Below are positions 14,016 through 17,151 of a DNA stretch of 17,151 nt, piece by piece (position 1 is the stretch's first letter; each line of letters starts with the position of its first letter). Location of the stretch: positions 1 through 17,151 of the forward strand of contig JAEUJK010000069.1 in assembly GCA_016794735.1 (NCBI GenBank), written 5' to 3'. Source of the stretch: Gemmatimonadota bacterium. GTDB lineage: Bacteria; Gemmatimonadota; Gemmatimonadetes; Gemmatimonadales; Gemmatimonadaceae. The translations under genes and the position numbers were made by a program. The notes beneath the pieces are model-generated. The model did no database searches and was not told the DNA's origin. It saw only the letters and a program-made list of their open reading frames with translations.

Positions 14016-16787
14016 CTAACGAGCGAGGAGGAGTTCCGAGCGCATGTAGATGAAGCGTCCGTTGTACCCGAACGGCGAGGAGCCCGGCCACGGGAAGGCG
14101 CCGTTGTTCGTGTTCGCCTCGATGAGCACCGGGTCCGGGTAGGTGTTGAACAGGTTCCGGGCACCGAAGGCCACCTTGATGTTGTCGAACCGGTAGCCGA
14201 CCTCGGTGTCGAACAGCGTCTTGGCGCCGAAGGTCTCGATGCCGTCCAGGCTGCCCTCACGGAAGGTGCCGAAGTAACTCACGCGCCCGAGGGCGTTCAA
14301 GCGACCCTGCGTGTAGGTCGTGGCAAAGGCGGCGCGGCTGGCCGGCCGGTTGAACTCGATCGAGTTGATCGTGACCGGGTCGAGCAGCGCGGTGTAGATG
14401 GTGTTGGTGCCCTTGAGGATGTTCGGCAGGTCGTCGACGCGCGTGACCTCGTTCTTCGTGTAGTTGTACTGGCCGGTCACGTCGAACGTCCCGCGTGCCG
14501 TCGGCTTGCGCCAGTTGATCGTCAGGTCGAGCCCGTTGGTGCGGCTGTCCAGCGCGTTGGTGGGGAACTGCACGCCGGCGATCTGCGTGAGCCCCGAGTC
14601 GGCGAGGATCTTCTCCACGACCGGGTCCGAGGTGCCGTCGAAGGTCGCGCCGAGCAGGATGCGGTCGGCGATCGAGATGCGGTAATAGTCCATCGTCACC
14701 GAGAAGTTGTTCGTCGGCGACCAGGCAAACCCGGTGGACAGGTTGATGGACGTCTCTTCCTGGAGCGGCTTGGCGCCAAAGATGCGCGAGGCGCGATTCT
14801 CGACGGGGAAATTGCCGATTTCCACGAGCACGCCGTTCTGGATCGCGGTCGTCGTGTGCGAGTACCAGCTCTGCGCGAGCCCCGGGGCGCGGAACCCGGT
14901 CGAGGCCGCGGCGCGCCACACGAACTCACGAGTTGGCTGGTAACGCAGGGCGGTCTTGGCCGTGATGCGCTGGCCGAAGTCGCTGTAGCTCTCGAAACGC
15001 GTCGCGACGTTGACGAGGGTCTTGGCGTTCAGGTTCGTCTCGAGGTCGACGTAGCCACCGACATTCGTGCGCGAGTTTTCACTGGCGTCCGATGGGGCAA
15101 ACCCCTGGAAGACGGACGAGCCGGCCTGCGCAATCGACGAGGAGTCGCGCGTCTTGTGGTATCCGTTGATCCACGAGGCGCGCTCGCCGGCGACCACTTC
15201 ATAACTCTCGCGGCGGAACGCGACCCCCATCGCGACGTTGACCGGGTTCGGCATGCCAAGCGCGACCGGCTTGGCCATCGACCAGGTCGCGTTGAACTCA
15301 CCGCGGCGCAGGCCACCGGCGTCGAACGACGTCTGGTTGGGGATCCCCGGGTCATCCGCCGTCCCGAGGCGTCCGTCCTTGCCCGGTGCGGTTGGCGTCG
15401 TCAGGCTCGGCCCCAGCGAGGAGTTGAGCGTGTTGCGCAGGTTGAAGTCGAACGAGTTGTAGCCGTAGGAGATTCCCGCGTCGGTGGCCCAGCCGTTGAT
15501 CGTGCTTCGAATGCCGGTAGCGGCGGAGTAATCGAGGACGTTCGGCCGGAACTCGGGGAGGAAGCCCAGCGGGTAGATCTCCGGCCAGTTGCGGCCGTTT
15601 TGTGGCTTGCGGAAGAACCCGTTGCCCGTGCCGTCGCGATCGGAGACGCCGCCGAAGGCGTAGAACTCGCTCGTGGCCGCTGCATTCAGCGGGAGGCGCA
15701 GGTTCGCGAAGGTGTGGATGTCGCGCTCGAGGCCATCGCCCCAGTGCACGTTGGGCTGCGGCACGCCGCTGCGCTTGATGACCACGCGGCAGTTGGCCAC
15801 CGAGTCCGCGCGTCCGAACAGGTCGCTGAAGGAACCATCGGGGCACGCACGATTGGTGGCGTTGCGCTTGAGCACCTGCCCGAAGAGGCTGAGCGAACCG
15901 CGACCGATGGCAAAGCCGGCGCCTCCCGCGACGTCGGCGGTGAGGCCGTCATTCGGGTAGTCCTTGCCCGGCCGGTACTGCCCGATCGACGTCGTGAGGA
16001 ACGGGGTGAACGCCCCTTCCTTGAGCACCAGGTTCACGACGCCGGCGATGGCATCGGAGCCGTACTGCGTCGACGCACCGTCGCGCAGGACCTCGATGCG
16101 CTCGATCGCGCTCGACGGGAACGCGTTGAGGTCGACGCCGCTGGAGCCCGGAGCCGAGCCGTTGGAGAAGACGTTGAGCAGCGCCGTCTGGTGGCGCCGC
16201 GAGCCGTTGATGAGGACCAGTGAATGGTCCGGCGACAGGCCGCGCAACGTGAATGGCTTCACGATCTCGGTCGCGTCGGTCACGGCCTGCTTCGGAAAGT
16301 TCACCGACGGCGACATCGCGGTGATCATCTCGGTCGTCTCGGTCGTGCCGGTTTGCCGCAGTTGCTCTGTCGTGTAGACGTCGACCGGGACGGCGAGTTC
16401 CTCCGCAGCCGTATGGCGGGCACGCGATCCCACGACGACGGACACCGGGGCGAGCTGCGTCGCCGAGCGTCGCATGGTGATGTCGAGGTCCGTCGTGCGG
16501 CCTGCGGAGACGGTGGCCGCCACCGAGTCCACCTGGTACCCGAGGGCGCGAACATGGACCATGCGTCGACCGACGGTCACACCGGTGAGCGCGTAGCGGC
16601 CAGCGCCGTTCGTGACCGCGCGAGCACCCGAACCTCCAACGGTCAGCAGCGCGCCCACGATAACGGCGCCCGTGCTGTCGGTCACGCGACCGAGGATGGT
16701 ACCAGACTGTGCGATGGCGAGTCCTGGGGCGGCCATGACAAAGGCCAGGGCGCCCAGCCAAGCCCTGCGCTGCGCCGACACGAGCAT
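14016..16787 (-). CDS. TonB-dependent outer-membrane receptor with N-terminal carboxypeptidase-regulatory-like domain
   Basis: This 923-residue protein is a predicted energy-dependent outer-membrane importer. A Sec signal peptide (1-26, cleaved after AIA) is followed by a CarboxypepD_reg-like domain (about 28-106, GTILGRVTDSTGAVIVGALL). The plug domain (about 124-256) has the hallmarks TLRGLSPDHSLVLINGSRRH (180-199) and IERIEVLRDGASTQYGSDA (228-246). The rest is a 22-strand-type barrel with aromatic, alternating strands and a late NLFNTYPDP motif. The C-terminus reads YMRSELLLAR; it ends in Arg, not the aromatic residue usual for barrel proteins. The start at ATG 16787 is supported by GGAGG 7 nt upstream. 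The substrate cannot be read from the sequence. The downstream gamma-glutamyltransferase and divergent M28 peptidase suggest peptides or peptide-like metal chelates as an inference. The stop codon is TAG within GTTAGGC. Confidence 0.95.
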   Translation of the reverse strand: MLVSAQRRAWLGALAFVMAAPGLAIAQSGTILGRVTDSTGAVIVGALLTVGGSGARAVTNGAGRYALTGVTVGRRMVHVRALGYQVDSVAATVSAGRTTDLDITMRRSATQLAPVSVVVGSRARHTAAEELAVPVDVYTTEQLRQTGTTETTEMITAMSPSVNFPKQAVTDATEIVKPFTLRGLSPDHSLVLINGSRRHQTALLNVFSNGSAPGSSGVDLNAFPSSAIERIEVLRDGASTQYGSDAIAGVVNLVLKEGAFTPFLTTSIGQYRPGKDYPNDGLTADVAGGAGFAIGRGSLSLFGQVLKRNATNRACPDGSFSDLFGRADSVANCRVVIKRSGVPQPNVHWGDGLERDIHTFANLRLPLNAAATSEFYAFGGVSDRDGTGNGFFRKPQNGRNWPEIYPLGFLPEFRPNVLDYSAATGIRSTINGWATDAGISYGYNSFDFNLRNTLNSSLGPSLTTPTAPGKDGRLGTADDPGIPNQTSFDAGGLRRGEFNATWSMAKPVALGMPNPVNVAMGVAFRRESYEVVAGERASWINGYHKTRDSSSIAQAGSSVFQGFAPSDASENSRTNVGGYVDLETNLNAKTLVNVATRFESYSDFGQRITAKTALRYQPTREFVWRAAASTGFRAPGLAQSWYSHTTTAIQNGVLVEIGNFPVENRASRIFGAKPLQEETSINLSTGFAWSPTNNFSVTMDYYRISIADRILLGATFDGTSDPVVEKILADSGLTQIAGVQFPTNALDSRTNGLDLTINWRKPTARGTFDVTGQYNYTKNEVTRVDDLPNILKGTNTIYTALLDPVTINSIEFNRPASRAAFATTYTQGRLNALGRVSYFGTFREGSLDGIETFGAKTLFDTEVGYRFDNIKVAFGARNLFNTYPDPVLIEANTNNGAFPWPGSSPFGYNGRFIYMRSELLLAR

Positions 16788-16794
16788 CGACCAA

Positions 16795-16799
16795 CCTCC
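16795..16799 (-). promoter_or_regulatory. Ribosome binding site GGAGG of the TonB receptor gene
   Basis: A full GGAGG on the minus strand lies 7 nt before the ATG at 16787, the best Shine-Dalgarno in the window. It fixes the receptor start and its signal peptide. Confidence 0.75.
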
Positions 16800-16930
16800 A
16801 GCGAAAGGGTGAACGCGCTCGCCTATCGCGGGCGCGCGCGCTAAGAGACAGCTTTATGGTCACGCACGCCAGCCCTGTCGAGCTCAGCCACACGTTGGGC
16901 CGGCGCTCCACCTTCCTTCCTTTCGAGAAG
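16800..16930. other. Divergent intergenic region between TonB receptor and M28 peptidase genes
   Basis: This gap should hold promoters for both genes. It contains a GC-alternating run near 16830-16840 and an AT-richer stretch CTTTATGG near 16852-16859. I find no convincing -10/-35 pair for either direction and no strong inverted repeat. Confidence 0.3.
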
Positions 16931-17151
16931 ATGAATTTCCCGCGCACGCGGTACTTTGGACGCCACCTCACCATGACGGTTGTCGCCACCCTGCTGGTGG
17001 GGTGCGGGGGCGGTGAGCGTGCACCGGCCAACGCCGACATTCCCGCGGAGGGGCTGGCCGCGATCGACACCGCCGGCCTGATGGCGCATATCCGCGTCCT
17101 GGCCCACGACTCGCTCCTCGGGCGCGCCCCGGGGTCGTTAGGCGAGGACCG
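16931..17151 (+). CDS. M28-family metallopeptidase lipoprotein, N-terminal fragment (cut by right edge)
   Basis: Only the first 73 codons are in the window. The start at ATG 16931 gives a basic n-region (RTRYFGRHLT), a hydrophobic stretch VVATLLVG and Cys25, a lipoprotein signal with lipobox LVGC. The stretch LMAHIRVLAHDSLLGRAPGS (50-69) matches the conserved N-terminal motif of secreted M28 Zn-dependent aminopeptidases, which usually read like LASDxLxGRxPGTxGE. The zinc-binding catalytic core lies beyond the edge, so activity cannot be judged. An alternative ATG at 16972 would give MTVVATLLVGC, lacking the positive n-region. It is preceded by a TACTTT hexamer (16952-16957) 14 nt upstream. 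Divergent from the TonB receptor gene. Leu70 uses TTA. Confidence 0.8.
   Translation, partial: MNFPRTRYFGRHLTMTVVATLLVGCGGGERAPANADIPAEGLAAIDTAGLMAHIRVLAHDSLLGRAPGSLGED

Larger units (their letters stand above)
1952..17143. repeat. Dispersed word GTTAGGC / GCCTAAC (eight exact copies, two one-base variants)
   Basis: Exact copies are at 1952-1958, 4849-4855, 6073-6079, 8451-8457 and 17137-17143 (GTTAGGC) and at 10173-10179, 12473-12479 and 14014-14020 (GCCTAAC). Variants sharing GTTAGG are at 11657-11663 and 12231-12237 on the minus strand. Except for 8451, which is antisense to its gene and read there as CTA-ACG, every copy has GTTAGG in the coding direction. These copies supply all TTA leucine codons and two TAG stops in the window. 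Confidence 0.6.

Noticed and set aside
13950..16223. 757-codon open frame on the plus strand opposite the TonB receptor
   Set aside because: Its translation is rich in Arg, Val and Gly without domain motifs, while the minus strand gives a textbook TonB receptor. Long antisense frames are expected in GC-rich coding DNA.
1..17151. CRISPR arrays, tRNA/rRNA genes, insertion sequences, phage or defence genes
   Set aside because: I looked for regular direct repeats, tRNA-like cloverleaf ends and transposase or nuclease motifs and saw none. The only repeated element is the short GTTAGGC word.

Overview
The window is GC-rich, densely coded bacterial DNA with nine protein genes, two of them cut by the window edges. 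No gap between genes exceeds about 180 bp. I see no tRNA, rRNA, CRISPR array, insertion sequence or phage gene. The gene set suggests Gemmatimonadota, with Acidobacteriota as the main alternative. It includes an orphan MacB/FtsX-type permease with duplicated halves, a TIGR02999-like ECF sigma factor joined to a Ser/Thr kinase with TPR repeats, a lipoprotein with a BIG1-like Ig domain, a long-insert S8 subtilase, and a CarboxypepD_reg TonB receptor. This assignment rests on remembered family distributions, not on a search.

Left part (1-6337): a polytopic membrane protein runs off the left edge on the minus strand (1-713). Divergent to it is a TetA-like MFS exporter (807-2030, +). The exporter converges, with a 4-bp gap, on a secreted S8 subtilase lipoprotein (2035-3657, -). 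Divergent to the subtilase is the orphan permease (3836-6337, +).

Middle part (6410-12112, minus strand): this reads as one regulatory transcript in the order ECF sigma factor, Ser/Thr kinase-TPR, large Ig-domain lipoprotein. The sigma and kinase genes overlap by 1-4 bases. The sigma gene has a visible promoter-like sequence, with a GGAACTT box and a TATGAT hexamer, very close to its start codon. In the sigma factor the acidic DAED-type motif of region 2.2 is replaced by QPTA. That makes control by the coupled kinase through phosphorylation a plausible idea.

Right part (12233-17151): a TonB-dependent receptor (14016-16787, -) is followed on the same strand by a gamma-glutamyltransferase lipoprotein (12233-13951, -). 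A strong 13-bp hairpin lies in the 64-bp gap between them. Divergent to the receptor is the beginning of an M28 metallopeptidase lipoprotein (16931-17151, +), cut by the right edge. With the S8 subtilase, the window carries three secreted peptide-degrading enzymes next to an outer-membrane importer. This fits a peptide-scavenging lifestyle.

The most unusual signal is at codon level. Every TTA leucine codon I could find in the genes (seven of seven, in six genes) sits in the same word GTTAGG, mostly GTTAGGC, and two TAG stop codons lie in the same GTTAGG context. This looks like a dispersed sequence word and not random codon choice.
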